Positions 33,403-42,185 of a stretch of 64,000 nucleotides of DNA are shown here, in pieces. The translations under genes were made by a program, and so were the position numbers. The DNA is from Blautia sp. MSJ-19 (lineage in GTDB: Bacteria; Bacillota; Clostridia; Lachnospirales; Lachnospiraceae). The notes under the pieces were generated by a model that saw nothing but the letters and a program-made list of their open reading frames with translations, was not told where the DNA came from and did not search any database. Each line of letters begins with the position of its first letter. Within the stretch, counting starts at the first letter, position 1. The stretch lies in contig NZ_JAHLQA010000007.1 in the NCBI RefSeq assembly GCF_018918125.1, positions 1 through 64,000 of the forward strand. The letters are read 5' to 3'.

Positions 33403-33897
33403 ATGCTGAATATTCAGAAAGTATACGAACAATATTTCACTGTCGTATACCGTTATCTGCTTTCGCTTTCGCATAATACCCATATCGCAGAGGAACTCAC
33501 ACAGGAAACATTTTTCAAAGCTCTGAAAAAAGTCGACGATTTCAGAGGCGACTGCGATCTGCGTGTATGGCTTTGCCAGATTTCCAAAAACACATATTAT
33601 GACTATCTGAAGAAAAACAAAAAGTACGCACCGGAATCTCAGGAAGAAACAGAGGACACTTTTGTACCGGATCTGTTCCAGAACTTTGCAGACAAAGAAA
33701 CTGCATTTCAGGTTCACAAAGTCCTGCACAGACTTCCGGATCCGTACAAGGAAGTTTTTTCCCTTCGTGTGTTTGGAGAACTGTCATTCACCACGATTTC
33801 CTCGCTGTTTGAAAAAAGCGAAAGCTGGGCAAGAGTCACTTATCACAGAGCATGTAAGAAGATCAGGGAGGAACTAAACCATGAAGATCACCTGTAA
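33403..33897 (+). CDS. ECF-type RNA polymerase sigma factor
   Basis: 164 aa. Sigma region 2 (about 10-80: YRYLLSLSHNTHIAEELTQE) and region 4 (about 105-160: RLPDPYKEVFSLRVFGELSF, then a helix-turn-helix). It directs RNA polymerase to stress promoters and is held inactive by the membrane anti-sigma encoded by the next gene, which overlaps it by 17 nt. RBS AAGGAGG. Confidence 0.9.
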   Translation: MLNIQKVYEQYFTVVYRYLLSLSHNTHIAEELTQETFFKALKKVDDFRGDCDLRVWLCQISKNTYYDYLKKNKKYAPESQEETEDTFVPDLFQNFADKETAFQVHKVLHRLPDPYKEVFSLRVFGELSFTTISSLFEKSESWARVTYHRACKKIREELNHEDHL

Positions 33898-34645
33898 CAT
33901 CATAGAAGACCTGCTTCCGCTTTATGTGGACGACATGGTCAGCGAAGACAGCCGCCAGCTTGTAAAAGAACATCTCAAAATGTGTCCCGCCTGCAGGAAG
34001 ATGCAGGAAGAAATGATGCGAGAAAACCGCCTGACAGCCACCCCAAAAGGAAACAATTCAATACAGACAAACAAAACAGAAGCAGAGCCTCTGCGAAAAA
34101 TCCGTCGAAAGATCCGTAAGAAACGAATCACATCTGTCCTTCTGGCGGTCATTCTCGTAGTGGCAGCAGGCGGGATTGGACATTACTGGTACTATGACAA
34201 AGAGAATTATATTTCCTGGGATGATGCGAACATATCCGTAAAAGACAGAAAAGTATATTCCACAGTAAATCCACTGGGACGGATGAAATCAATCCTGTCC
34301 GTAGATCAGAAAAATATGTTCTACATGCTGTCAGAAACCATGTGGACCCGCAAAGAATATCCATCCGATTCGAATGCAGAAAATGAACTCTGGAATCTGC
34401 AGGATTTCCAGAATGCATATGAACGTGGAGCGGAGGAATCTACAGATGAAACATCGTTTCCAACAGGGATTGAACATGTCTACTATGTAGATCCGGAGAA
34501 TGTAAAAGAAGCTTTTGCACTCTGGGATTATCAGGATGAACCAGAAAAAGCGCAGCAGAAAGAAGAAGAGCTGGCAGCGAAATGCCACCTGCTCTGGAGT
34601 GCAGATGATACAGAATCAGTGGCTGCAGAAAGCACGGCGAAATAG
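33881..34645 (+). CDS. Anti-sigma factor with zinc-finger (ZAS) domain
   Basis: 254 aa. N-terminal ZAS motif with His31, Cys35 and Cys38 (EHLKMCPACRK) plus Cys5, which bind the ECF sigma. Basic linker, then one membrane segment (about 87-105, VLLAVILVVAAGGIGHYW). An extracytoplasmic domain of about 150 residues probably senses the signal. Translationally coupled to the sigma gene. Confidence 0.88.
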   Translation: MKITCNIIEDLLPLYVDDMVSEDSRQLVKEHLKMCPACRKMQEEMMRENRLTATPKGNNSIQTNKTEAEPLRKIRRKIRKKRITSVLLAVILVVAAGGIGHYWYYDKENYISWDDANISVKDRKVYSTVNPLGRMKSILSVDQKNMFYMLSETMWTRKEYPSDSNAENELWNLQDFQNAYERGAEESTDETSFPTGIEHVYYVDPENVKEAFALWDYQDEPEKAQQKEEELAAKCHLLWSADDTESVAAESTAK

Positions 34646-34674
34646 GAATTGTTTGTAACTGAATAAAATTCTTC

Positions 34675-34721
34675 TTGCTTTATGTACGAAATCGTACTAT
34701 GATAAAAGTACGATTTCGTAC
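34675..34721 (+). promoter_or_regulatory. MATE promoter with two MarR-type operators
   Basis: TTGCTT (34675-34680), 17-nt spacer, TATGAT (34698-34703). GTACGAAATCGTAC (34684-34697) fills the spacer and its reverse complement GTACGATTTCGTAC (34708-34721) covers the start site. The centres are 24 bp apart. Both halves are palindromic except for the central bases. Confidence 0.82.
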
Positions 34722-34776
34722 ATTATTGCGCAAAAAGGACAACAAACGTCCATTTAATACTTTCAGGAGGAATTTT

Positions 34777-36108
34777 ATGCAGATTGAATTATCGGAGCAT
34801 TTCACCTACAGCAAACTGCTCCGCTTTACATTTCCATCTATTATTATGATGGTACTGACCTCGATCTATGGCGTTGTAGATGGCTTTTTCATTTCAAACT
34901 TTATTGGGGCAGAGCCTTTTGCCGCAGTCAATATTATCATGCCGTTTCTGATGATCTTTGGTGCGGTTGGATTTATGATCGGAACCGGAGGCAGTGCTCT
35001 CGTTGCCTACACACTTGGTGTTGGCGACAGAAAGAAAGCGAACGAGATTTTTTCCCTGCTTGTGTATCTGCTGATCAGTCTGGGACTTCTGTTTACTGCG
35101 CTCGGTGAGATTTTTGTCGGACCGATCGCACATCTTCTGGGAGCAAGTGCAGAACTGCTCCCGTACTGTGTGACTTACGGCAGGATTCTGATGCTGGCTC
35201 TCGTTCCGTTTATGCTTCAGAATGTATTTCAGAGTTTTCTTGTCACAGCAGAGCGTCCGCAATTGGGACTTGTTACAACATTGGTATCCGGTGTGTTAAA
35301 TATCGTGCTGGATGCGTTGTTTATCGCTGTATTTCGGTGGGGAGTGGCAGGTGCTGCATCTGCTACAGCACTCAGTCAGGCAATCGGCGGGATTGTGCCA
35401 CTGACCTTTTTTATCGTGTCAAAGAACAGCAAACTTCGCCTTGGAAAAACCCACATGGATTTGCGGGCGATCGCAAAAGCCTGTACAAACGGAGCCTCAG
35501 AGTTTATGACAAATGTTTCAATGTCAATCGTAAATATGCTTTATAACTGGCAGTTGATGCGAATGCTCGGCACAAACGGTGTTGCGGCATATGGCGTGAT
35601 CATGTATGTGAACTTTATTTTTCTGTCTATTTATATCGGCTATTCGATGGGAAGCGCACCGATCGTAGGCTACCATTATGGTGCGGGAAACAGAGACGAA
35701 CTGAAGAATCTTTTCAAAAAAAGCCTCAGGATCATTCTGGTCATGAGTGTAGTCCTGACCATAGCGGCAGAACTTCTGGCAAGAACGCTGTCGATGATCT
35801 TTGTAAGCTACGATACGGAACTTCTGGAAATGACGACATACGCATTTGCCGTATATTCCATTTCTTTCCTTGTTTCAGGGTATAATATTTATGCATCATC
35901 GTTCTTCACTGCATTGAACGACGGATTTACTTCTGCAGTGATTTCATTTGCAAGAACGCTGATTTTTGAAGTAATTTGTGTTCTGGTACTTCCGATCCTG
36001 TTTGGAGCATATGGAATCTGGTATGCGGTGATTGCAGCAGAAATTTTTGCACTGGTCCTGTCGATTTTCTTCCTGATACGCAACAGGAAAAAATACGGTT
36101 ATATTTAA
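34777..36108 (+). CDS. MATE-family multidrug efflux transporter
   Basis: 443 aa from ATG 34777 (CAGGAGG upstream); an earlier in-frame start would lie inside the promoter. About 12 membrane segments in two homologous halves (FTFPSIIMMVLTSIYGVVDG early; TNVSMSIVNMLYNWQLMRML midway). Exports drugs or metabolites using Na+ or H+ gradients. Followed by a MarR gene; the operators upstream suggest substrate-responsive control. Confidence 0.88.
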   Translation: MQIELSEHFTYSKLLRFTFPSIIMMVLTSIYGVVDGFFISNFIGAEPFAAVNIIMPFLMIFGAVGFMIGTGGSALVAYTLGVGDRKKANEIFSLLVYLLISLGLLFTALGEIFVGPIAHLLGASAELLPYCVTYGRILMLALVPFMLQNVFQSFLVTAERPQLGLVTTLVSGVLNIVLDALFIAVFRWGVAGAASATALSQAIGGIVPLTFFIVSKNSKLRLGKTHMDLRAIAKACTNGASEFMTNVSMSIVNMLYNWQLMRMLGTNGVAAYGVIMYVNFIFLSIYIGYSMGSAPIVGYHYGAGNRDELKNLFKKSLRIILVMSVVLTIAAELLARTLSMIFVSYDTELLEMTTYAFAVYSISFLVSGYNIYASSFFTALNDGFTSAVISFARTLIFEVICVLVLPILFGAYGIWYAVIAAEIFALVLSIFFLIRNRKKYGYI

Positions 36109-36176
36109 GTAACTATTTATAGAGAATATTCCGCGAGGTGTTTTGGCATGTATATGACAAAATCCCGAGACATACG

Positions 36177-36250
36177 GGGCAAAATGCCATCGCCGAAGGT
36201 GATTTGGAATGCATTTTGACCAAATTACTGTGAGCGAAGTGAACAGTAAT
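36177..36250 (+). repeat. Two interspersed hairpin repeats back to back
   Basis: First unit 36177-36210 (GGGCAAAATGCCATCGCCGA then AGGTGATTTGGAAT), related to 9774-9807; CAAAATGC and a downstream GCATTTTG (36211-36218) can close it. Second unit 36224-36250: ATTACTGT, then GAGCGAAGTGA, then ACAGTAAT, a perfect 8-bp stem; a relative with 22 of 27 identical bases is at 42186-42212. Both lie between the MATE and MarR genes. Confidence 0.6.
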
Positions 36251-36276
36251 ATATTTGAGAGTGGAGGGAGTAGTTT

Positions 36277-36702
36277 ATGGAATCAAGATTTAAAGAATGG
36301 AGTTATATCGAAGGCCTGGTGCAGAGTGCTTACCACGAGGCGGCGCTTAAGATGAATCTGTCAGACAGTGAATTCTGGATTTTGTATGTATTCAATTTTC
36401 ACCAGGAAGGCTGCAACCAGAGCGCTCTCTACAAAGAAGCCTGCCTGACAAAATCCACCGTAAATTCAGCAATCCGCAAGATGGAGCAGAAAGACCTCAT
36501 CTACCTTACTCCGGGAGAAGGCCGCAACACCATGGTCTTCCTCACCGAAAAAGGTCGCAAACGGATGGAAGACACCGTCTACAAAGTCATCCAGATCGAA
36601 AACATGATCTACGACACCTGGACATCCGAAGAGCAGGAACTCTTTATGAAACTCAACTGCGATTTCGCCGAGAAACTGCAGGATAAAATTAGAGAACTAT
36701 GA
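36277..36702 (+). CDS. MarR-family transcriptional regulator
   Basis: 141 aa winged-helix dimer. The recognition region is SALYKEACLTKSTVNSAIRK and the wing is LTPGEGRNTMVFLTEKGRKR. It probably represses the MATE gene upstream through the GTACGA operators. RBS GGAGGG. Confidence 0.88.
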   Translation: MESRFKEWSYIEGLVQSAYHEAALKMNLSDSEFWILYVFNFHQEGCNQSALYKEACLTKSTVNSAIRKMEQKDLIYLTPGEGRNTMVFLTEKGRKRMEDTVYKVIQIENMIYDTWTSEEQELFMKLNCDFAEKLQDKIREL

Positions 36703-36708
36703 TAGCAG

Positions 36709-36734
36709 GGACTGCCAAACGGCAGTCCTATTTT
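36709..36734 (+). terminator. Terminator hairpin between convergent MarR and HigA-like genes
   Basis: GGACTGCC (36709-36716) and GGCAGTCC (36721-36728) with AAAC loop, followed by TATTTTG. The right arm ends on the stop codon of the minus-strand antitoxin gene. Confidence 0.75.
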
Positions 36735-37000
36735 GATACAGTAAGCTTAAGTCCAAGTGGTTTGAGGAGTTTCAGTAATGTTGTGAGATTAGGTGTAATC
36801 TGAGAAGATTCTATCCGCGCAACAGAAGACTGCGGCATACCGCAAAGAGAAGCAAGATCACGCTGACTCAGCCCAAGGGCGTGGCGCTGTTGTATCATGG
36901 CACTGATTATAGCGGCCTGTTCTTCGACTTCAGTTAACTCCTGCGTTGTATCAGGATCAACGGACTGAATATAATGTTTGTAATCATTCCACGTTTTCAT
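36728..37000 (-). CDS. XRE-family antitoxin (HigA-like)
   Basis: 90 aa from ATG at 37000, which overlaps the toxin gene by 17 nt. C-terminal helix-turn-helix LSQRDLASLCGMPQSSVARI (about 45-64) followed by SSQITPNLTTLLKLLKPLGL, the usual layout of HigA antitoxins encoded after the toxin. It should bind the toxin and the operon promoter. Confidence 0.85.
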   Translation of the reverse strand: MKTWNDYKHYIQSVDPDTTQELTEVEEQAAIISAMIQQRHALGLSQRDLASLCGMPQSSVARIESSQITPNLTTLLKLLKPLGLKLTVSK

Positions 37001-37370
37001 TGTTATCAACTCGCTTTCTGGAAAGATAATCGTCACGCTCCGCTTTGGCTTTGAGGATTTCACGTTTGGGTGTTTTTTGTGTTTTCTTACGGAAACTATG
37101 TAGAAGAACAAAACTGTTATTATCAAAATAAAAATAGAAGATGCGGTTATTACCCGGACGTAGTTCCCAGATGTCATCTTCAATATGTTTGGTAATATTG
37201 TTGGGAAGTAAAGTCCCGTTATTCTGCAATAGTTCAATATAAAGAAGAATCTGTTTATATTGTATGCGGGCGTTTTTATTTTTAAGTGATTTCTGATGTA
37301 ATTCTTCTAGAAAATCCCAAATTTCAGATTTTCCATTTTCTCGTTCGTAGAATATGATTTCATAGGTCAT
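36984..37370 (-). CDS. HigB-like toxin (RelE superfamily, phage Gp49-like)
   Basis: 128 aa. Gp49/HigB features: YEIIFYERENGKSEIWDFLE at the N-terminus, then LRPGNNRIFYFYFDNNSFVL and LLHSFRKKTQKTPKREILKA, the RNase core with a C-terminal basic helix. Toxin-first gene order matches HigBA. RBS GGAG lies 6-7 nt upstream of the start. Confidence 0.86.
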   Translation of the reverse strand: MTYEIIFYERENGKSEIWDFLEELHQKSLKNKNARIQYKQILLYIELLQNNGTLLPNNITKHIEDDIWELRPGNNRIFYFYFDNNSFVLLHSFRKKTQKTPKREILKAKAERDDYLSRKRVDNNENVE

Positions 37371-37403
37371 AATATCTCCAATCTGTGTATTTCATATTCT
37401 AAT

Positions 37404-37428
37404 TTTATGATAGCATATATGCTGTCAA
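37404..37428 (-). promoter_or_regulatory. HigBA promoter with palindrome
   Basis: TTGACA on the minus strand (37428-37423), with the perfect palindrome AGCATATATGCT (37412-37423) directly adjoining it and a TAAAAT-like -10 after about 15 nt. The palindrome is a candidate HigA operator. Confidence 0.5.
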
Positions 37429-37523
37429 AAGGACAATATAAAAATGCAAAAAATATATTACAGATCTGGTCATGGAATCCAGCACGGCTTTGTGGTAAGA
37501 TAAAACAAAGCGAGGTGACGGCG

Positions 37524-37826
37524 ATGGATGTGGCTACAATGGTAGCAATCAATAATCTGAATATGCTGACGATGATGTCAGCAATGCAGCAGACACAGAA
37601 TTTTATTACAATCATTGATGGTGAAAAGGAGTATCAGGATATGAGTGGTTCAATGTTAGATCAGTATGTAGGACAGGATTGTGTAGTAAGTCTTTTTAAT
37701 GAAGTTGGTGCGATCAAGGGAAGATTCGTCGAGGCAGATACCCAGTGGGTCAAAGTAGAAACACCAAAGAAAGGCACACAGCTTATCAACCGGAATATGA
37801 TCCGGAATATTACGTTTGATAAATAA
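37524..37826 (+). CDS. Small uncharacterised protein with a Sm-like C-terminal domain
   Basis: 100 aa from ATG 37524 (GAGGTGACGGCG upstream); an earlier start at 37407 overlaps the HigBA promoter. The N-terminus is a methionine- and asparagine-rich helix (MVAINNLNMLTMMSAMQQ). The C-terminal 50 residues (YVGQDCVVSLFNEVGAIKGR) look like a small beta-barrel resembling Sm/SH3 folds. Function unknown; it may share transcription with the Fic gene 31 nt later. Confidence 0.6.
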   Translation: MDVATMVAINNLNMLTMMSAMQQTQNFITIIDGEKEYQDMSGSMLDQYVGQDCVVSLFNEVGAIKGRFVEADTQWVKVETPKKGTQLINRNMIRNITFDK

Positions 37827-37857
37827 AAAAGCTTTATAGTTCATTCAGGAGACCTTT

Positions 37858-39030
37858 ATGAAAGATGATCCATTCAAAGAATATTTACGGCAGACGGAGC
37901 CGGAAAAACAGTATAAAGGATATGCGTGGCATACCGCGGTTGGTCTGCAGGCAGTAGATGGATTAAAACCTTCGGAATATTTGCTTGAAACAGCGGTGCA
38001 GAATATTGAAGGTAAAATTACAATAGATGAAGCGCAGGCATTGTTGGATTCGTATTATGAAGAAAGTCATGAGAGAGACAGCACCAGGGACAGGACAGAA
38101 GAGGCAGATAAAGTTTCTGTTCGAATTGCAAAATTACTTTCGGAAAATGCGTTCAGTTTTACACCGAATGAATATATCTCAATTCACAAGAAACTGTTTA
38201 CGGGAATCTATGATCATGCAGGGAAAATTCGTGACTATAACATAACAAAAAAAGAATGGGTACTGGATGGAGAAACTGTCCTTTATGGAAGTGCATCAGA
38301 ACTTGAAGCAACTCTGGAGTACGATTTTAATCAGGAAAAAAATTATAGTTACAAGGGTTTGACGATGGATGAAATCATTCATCATCTTGCCGTTTTTGTA
38401 TCACGTTTATGGCAGATTCATATTTTCGGCGAGGGAAATACAAGAACAACAGCGGTATTTTTTATAAAATATCTCCGGACACTTGGATTTCAGGCAACAA
38501 ATGATATTTTTGCGGAAAATGCGTGGTATTTCAGGAATGCACTGGTGCGGGCAAATTACAATAATCTCAGGAATGGAATTCATGAAACAACAGAATTTCT
38601 GGAATTATTTCTGAGAAATTTGTTATTGGACGAAAAGAACGAACTTCATAATAGAGCTATGCATATCAGTGGGAAGTTTGCAGAGAGCGAAAAAGTGAAT
38701 ATTCGCAATGAAAAAGCGAACATTCAAAACAAAAAAGTGAACATTCATGATGAAAAAGCGAACATTCATAAAAAAACAGTAACAAATGTTCAGGAAATTT
38801 ATCCGAATCAGTTGAGAGATGTTTCGAGAAAAACGCTTCCGCATATTCAATGTATGTATGATTCTTTCCGTACGAAAGTCGTGTTCGGACGGTCTGATGC
38901 ACAGCATGTTACGGGATTGAAACCAACTCGTACATCTGAAATTTTAAAAGAATTAGCAGATAAAAATGTAATAGTAGCTGTGAGGGGACAGGGAAAGGGA
39001 AAATACAAGTTTGTAAGTACTGAACAATAA
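37858..39030 (+). CDS. Fic-domain protein with C-terminal winged helix
   Basis: 390 aa. Fic core (about 90-250) with the catalytic motif HIFGEGNTRTT (around 187; consensus HxFx[DE]GN[GK]R), which normally transfers AMP from ATP to a protein hydroxyl. An N-terminal SYYEES is a possible, imperfect match to the inhibitory [ST]xxxE[GN] helix. Residues about 280-308 are four heptads of the type EKVNIRN/EKANIQN/KKVNIHD/EKANIHK. The C-terminus (TGLKPTRTSEILKELADKNV) is a winged helix. RBS AGGAGA. Confidence 0.87.
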   Translation: MKDDPFKEYLRQTEPEKQYKGYAWHTAVGLQAVDGLKPSEYLLETAVQNIEGKITIDEAQALLDSYYEESHERDSTRDRTEEADKVSVRIAKLLSENAFSFTPNEYISIHKKLFTGIYDHAGKIRDYNITKKEWVLDGETVLYGSASELEATLEYDFNQEKNYSYKGLTMDEIIHHLAVFVSRLWQIHIFGEGNTRTTAVFFIKYLRTLGFQATNDIFAENAWYFRNALVRANYNNLRNGIHETTEFLELFLRNLLLDEKNELHNRAMHISGKFAESEKVNIRNEKANIQNKKVNIHDEKANIHKKTVTNVQEIYPNQLRDVSRKTLPHIQCMYDSFRTKVVFGRSDAQHVTGLKPTRTSEILKELADKNVIVAVRGQGKGKYKFVSTEQ

Positions 39031-39065
39031 AAATTATGTAGCAATACGTGAAAACAGGAGCAAAA

Positions 39066-39905
39066 ATGAACAATATAATTGAAATCAACGACATCACCGC
39101 CCCGGAATTAGATGTATACGCGCGGACATCGGAAGTGCAGCTTCTGCGGTATTATGAGCCGAAGCCGGGGATTTTTATTGCGGAAAGTCCGAAGGTGATC
39201 GAGCGTGCATTAAATGCGGGCTACGAACCGCTTTCTTTCCTTGTCGAGCACAAAGATCTGGAAGGCGAGGCGAAGCAGATCCTGGAGCGATATCCGGGAA
39301 TTCCGGTATACACAGCAGAATATGATGTCCTTGTGGAAATGACCGGCTATGCGCTGGCGAGGGGCATGCTTTGTGCCATGAAACGCCGCCGGCTCCCGTC
39401 TGTAGAGGAAATCTGTCAGAATACCAGCCGCATCGCAATCCTGGAAAATGTTGTAAATCCGACAAATATCGGAGCCATTTTCCGCAGTGCAGCGGCACTT
39501 CATATGGATGCGGTCCTTCTGACCAGTGGATGCAGCGACCCGCTTTATCGAAGAGCTGCCCGTGTGAGCATGGGTACGGTTTTCCAGATTCCATGGACAT
39601 ATTTTGACAAAAAATCCTCCTGGCCAGAGGAGGGGATGAAAGCAATCCGGAACCTTGGTTTCAAAACCGTGGCAATGGCACTTCGTGAGGATTCTTTCAG
39701 CATTGATGATCCAAAGCTTCTCGCAGAAGAAAAGCTTGCCATCGTTCTCGGTACAGAAGGAGATGGACTGGCATCACAGACCATTGCAGACTGCGACTAC
39801 ACAGTAAAGATCCCAATGTCACACGGCGTCGATTCCCTGAATGTAGCAGCTGCAAGTGCCGTAGCATTCTGGGAACTCGGCAGAAGGAGATACGACAAAT
39901 GTTAA
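39066..39905 (+). CDS. TrmH/SpoU-family RNA 2'-O-methyltransferase
   Basis: 279 aa from ATG 39066 (AGGAG upstream). N-terminal substrate-binding domain (FIAESPKVIERALNAGYEPL) and C-terminal SPOUT knot with the three motifs NVVNPTNIGAIFRSAAALHM, LAIVLGTEGDGL and IPMSHGVDSLNVAAASAVAF. Uses SAM to methylate rRNA or tRNA ribose; the exact target is unknown. It overlaps the next gene by 7 nt. Confidence 0.88.
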   Translation: MNNIIEINDITAPELDVYARTSEVQLLRYYEPKPGIFIAESPKVIERALNAGYEPLSFLVEHKDLEGEAKQILERYPGIPVYTAEYDVLVEMTGYALARGMLCAMKRRRLPSVEEICQNTSRIAILENVVNPTNIGAIFRSAAALHMDAVLLTSGCSDPLYRRAARVSMGTVFQIPWTYFDKKSSWPEEGMKAIRNLGFKTVAMALREDSFSIDDPKLLAEEKLAIVLGTEGDGLASQTIADCDYTVKIPMSHGVDSLNVAAASAVAFWELGRRRYDKC

Positions 39906-41203
39906 AAAGATTTTCAAAATATGTTTTTCAGAGTGTGGCAGGTATGATGGGGATGTCCGTTTACATTCTTGCGGACACTTTTTTTATATCGATCAGCTCA
40001 GGTGCAGACGGGCTGGCTGTTCTTAATCTGATATTGCCGGTATTTGGAATGATGTATGCGATCGGATCAATGATCGGGATTGGTTCTGCGACGAGATATG
40101 GCATCAGCAAAGCCAAAGGCGAAGATGCAGACCATTACTTTATGCAGTCGGTCTGTTGGACGCTGCTATGCAGTATCCCGTTTATACTGACAGGAATTTT
40201 TGTCCCGGATAAATTTCTGGCACTCCTTGGGGCAGATGCAGGTCTGGTCGAACTCGGCAAAACTTATCTGCGGATCGTTCTTGTTTTTGCACCGTTCTTT
40301 ATGTGTAATTATTCTGTTACCGCATTTGCGAGAAATGACAATGCAACTTCAACAGTAATGGCGGGTTCTCTCGCCGGCAGTGCCTTTAATATCGTATTCG
40401 ACTATATTTTTATTTTTCCGGCAGGTCTTGGATTCTCCGGAGCAGCACTGGCAACTGCGTTTTGCCCGATCGTCACTATGCTGACATGTTCGAAACATTA
40501 CCTGAGCAAAAAATGTAACATTGGTTTTAAATGGAAAAAACTGTCCCTGCGGCATCTGATCTCCTGCTGTCAGCTTGGCGTGTCTGCGTTCGTGGGAGAA
40601 ATTTCCTCCGCAGTGCTCACATTCATCTTTAATATGCTGATCCTTGGACTTACCGGAAGCACCGGTGTTGCTGCATATGGAGTTGTGGCAAACCTGTCAC
40701 TTGTGGGAATGGCGATCATGAATGGTATGGCACAGGGCGCACAGCCTATGATCAGTGAATACTATGGCAGAGGTGCGGCTGATGCAGTAAAAAAACTTCT
40801 TGGCTGGGCTTTAAAGAGTGTGGTTGTTGTAGAAATTGTCATGGTCGCACTGGTCTGGATCTTTACAGATCCTTTTATTGCGGTATTCAACAGCGAAAAT
40901 AACCAGCTTCTTCTGGAATACGCACACACAGGCCTGCGTTTATACTTCCTGGGATTTTTATTCGCAGGAGTCAATATCATGCTTGTTGCCTATTTTTCCG
41001 CAACAGCAAACGCGCGTCCGGCGATCATCGGTTCTCTGCTTCGAGGTGCGATCGCGATCGGAATCTGTGCGATCGTACTTTCCAGGGTCCTGGGAATGAA
41101 CGGTGTGTGGCTGTCCTTCCTGGCATCTGAAATGATCACCCTGGCAGTTATTCTGATTTTGTCGAAACACAAAGAAAGCAGGAAAACAAATGAATACGCT
41201 TGA
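39899..41203 (+). CDS. MATE-family transporter
   Basis: 434 aa, about 12 membrane segments, NorM/DinF-like. N-terminal FSKYVFQSVAGMMGMSVYIL; second half begins LISCCQLGVSAFVGEISSAV. Different branch from the MATE protein at 34777 and without a linked MarR. Overlaps both neighbours (7 and 14 nt), indicating one operon with the methyltransferase and the AEC transporter. Confidence 0.87.
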   Translation: MLKRFSKYVFQSVAGMMGMSVYILADTFFISISSGADGLAVLNLILPVFGMMYAIGSMIGIGSATRYGISKAKGEDADHYFMQSVCWTLLCSIPFILTGIFVPDKFLALLGADAGLVELGKTYLRIVLVFAPFFMCNYSVTAFARNDNATSTVMAGSLAGSAFNIVFDYIFIFPAGLGFSGAALATAFCPIVTMLTCSKHYLSKKCNIGFKWKKLSLRHLISCCQLGVSAFVGEISSAVLTFIFNMLILGLTGSTGVAAYGVVANLSLVGMAIMNGMAQGAQPMISEYYGRGAADAVKKLLGWALKSVVVVEIVMVALVWIFTDPFIAVFNSENNQLLLEYAHTGLRLYFLGFLFAGVNIMLVAYFSATANARPAIIGSLLRGAIAIGICAIVLSRVLGMNGVWLSFLASEMITLAVILILSKHKESRKTNEYA

Positions 41204-42116
41204 GATTTTGCTTCAGCAGATCGGTCTGTTTGTAATCTACATTCTGGCAGGCATGATCCTGGTAAAAACAAAAGTACTGAACGGTGAAACTCTCGATCCG
41301 ATCTCAAGATTTGTGATCAAGATGGCACTGCCGGTGATGATCTTTGTCAATATCATAGACGGTGTGGAGCGGGATACGCTTTTTCATTCCCTATCTATTC
41401 TGGTTATCGCAGCAGTATTTTATATCTGCATGTTCCTTATAAGTCTGGGAATGACAAAATTATTTCACCTTGAGGGTGACCAGGCAGGAATCTATCAGGC
41501 AATGACCATGTTTGGCAATGTTGGTTTTATGGGCATCCCGATCATTATGAGTATTTTTCCACAGAATGGAATCCTCTATGTTTCCGTATTTACCGTGATC
41601 GATCAGCTTATGTTGTGGACAGTGGGGGTAAAACTGACGACTCCATGTGGAAAAGGCAGATTTAATCCACGAAAACTGATCAATCCGGCAACTGTGGCGA
41701 TCTTTGCCGCACTTTTTCTTGTGATAACAGGAATTAAGATTCCACAGCTTCTGGATACAGGACTGCAGAAGATAGGCGCGACCGCATCTCCGCTTGCCAT
41801 GATTTATGTGGGCGGCGTATTTGCGTGCATTGATATCCGCAGATACCTGAAAGAACTTGCCCTTTACGGAATCGTACTGGTCAAGATGCTTCTGATTCCG
41901 GTCATCATGTATGGTGTTCTGCATCTGTTTACGATTTCAGAAGAAATCCATCTGACAATGGCTCTGATCGCAGGAATGCCGGCGATGACTTCTGTAGTTA
42001 TGATGGCAAACAGTAGCGGGTCAGATGGCGATTATGCACTGGGCGGTGTGTTCGTGACGACGATATGCAGCATCGTGACACTGCCGTTTATCTGCTGGCT
42101 TTTGCAGTACATATGA
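41190..42116 (+). CDS. AEC-family (auxin efflux carrier-like) transporter
   Basis: 308 aa, about 10 membrane segments. Typical AEC features: GLFVIYILAGMILVKTKVLN at the N-terminus, FGNVGFMGIPI (about 110) and the C-terminal AGMPAMTSVVMMANSSGSDG. Bacterial members carry malate or related organic anions; the substrate here is unknown. Confidence 0.85.
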   Translation: MNTLEILLQQIGLFVIYILAGMILVKTKVLNGETLDPISRFVIKMALPVMIFVNIIDGVERDTLFHSLSILVIAAVFYICMFLISLGMTKLFHLEGDQAGIYQAMTMFGNVGFMGIPIIMSIFPQNGILYVSVFTVIDQLMLWTVGVKLTTPCGKGRFNPRKLINPATVAIFAALFLVITGIKIPQLLDTGLQKIGATASPLAMIYVGGVFACIDIRRYLKELALYGIVLVKMLLIPVIMYGVLHLFTISEEIHLTMALIAGMPAMTSVVMMANSSGSDGDYALGGVFVTTICSIVTLPFICWLLQYI

Positions 42117-42117
42117 T

Positions 42118-42177
42118 AAAAAAGAAGACGGATATCTGACCCCAATTTTTGGAACAGATGTCGGTCTTCTTTTTTGT
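42118..42177. terminator. Bidirectional terminator after the AEC gene
   Basis: AAAAAAGAAGACGGATATCT at the left (about 42118-42138) pairs with a right arm ending GTCTTCTTTTTT (about 42158-42175). A/T runs on both sides. Confidence 0.85.
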
Positions 42178-42185
42178 GTGACCAA

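Noticed and set aside
38690-38775. Possible CRISPR-like array in the Fic gene
   Set aside because: The 21-bp units are in frame, contiguous and lack unique spacers; they encode a peptide repeat.
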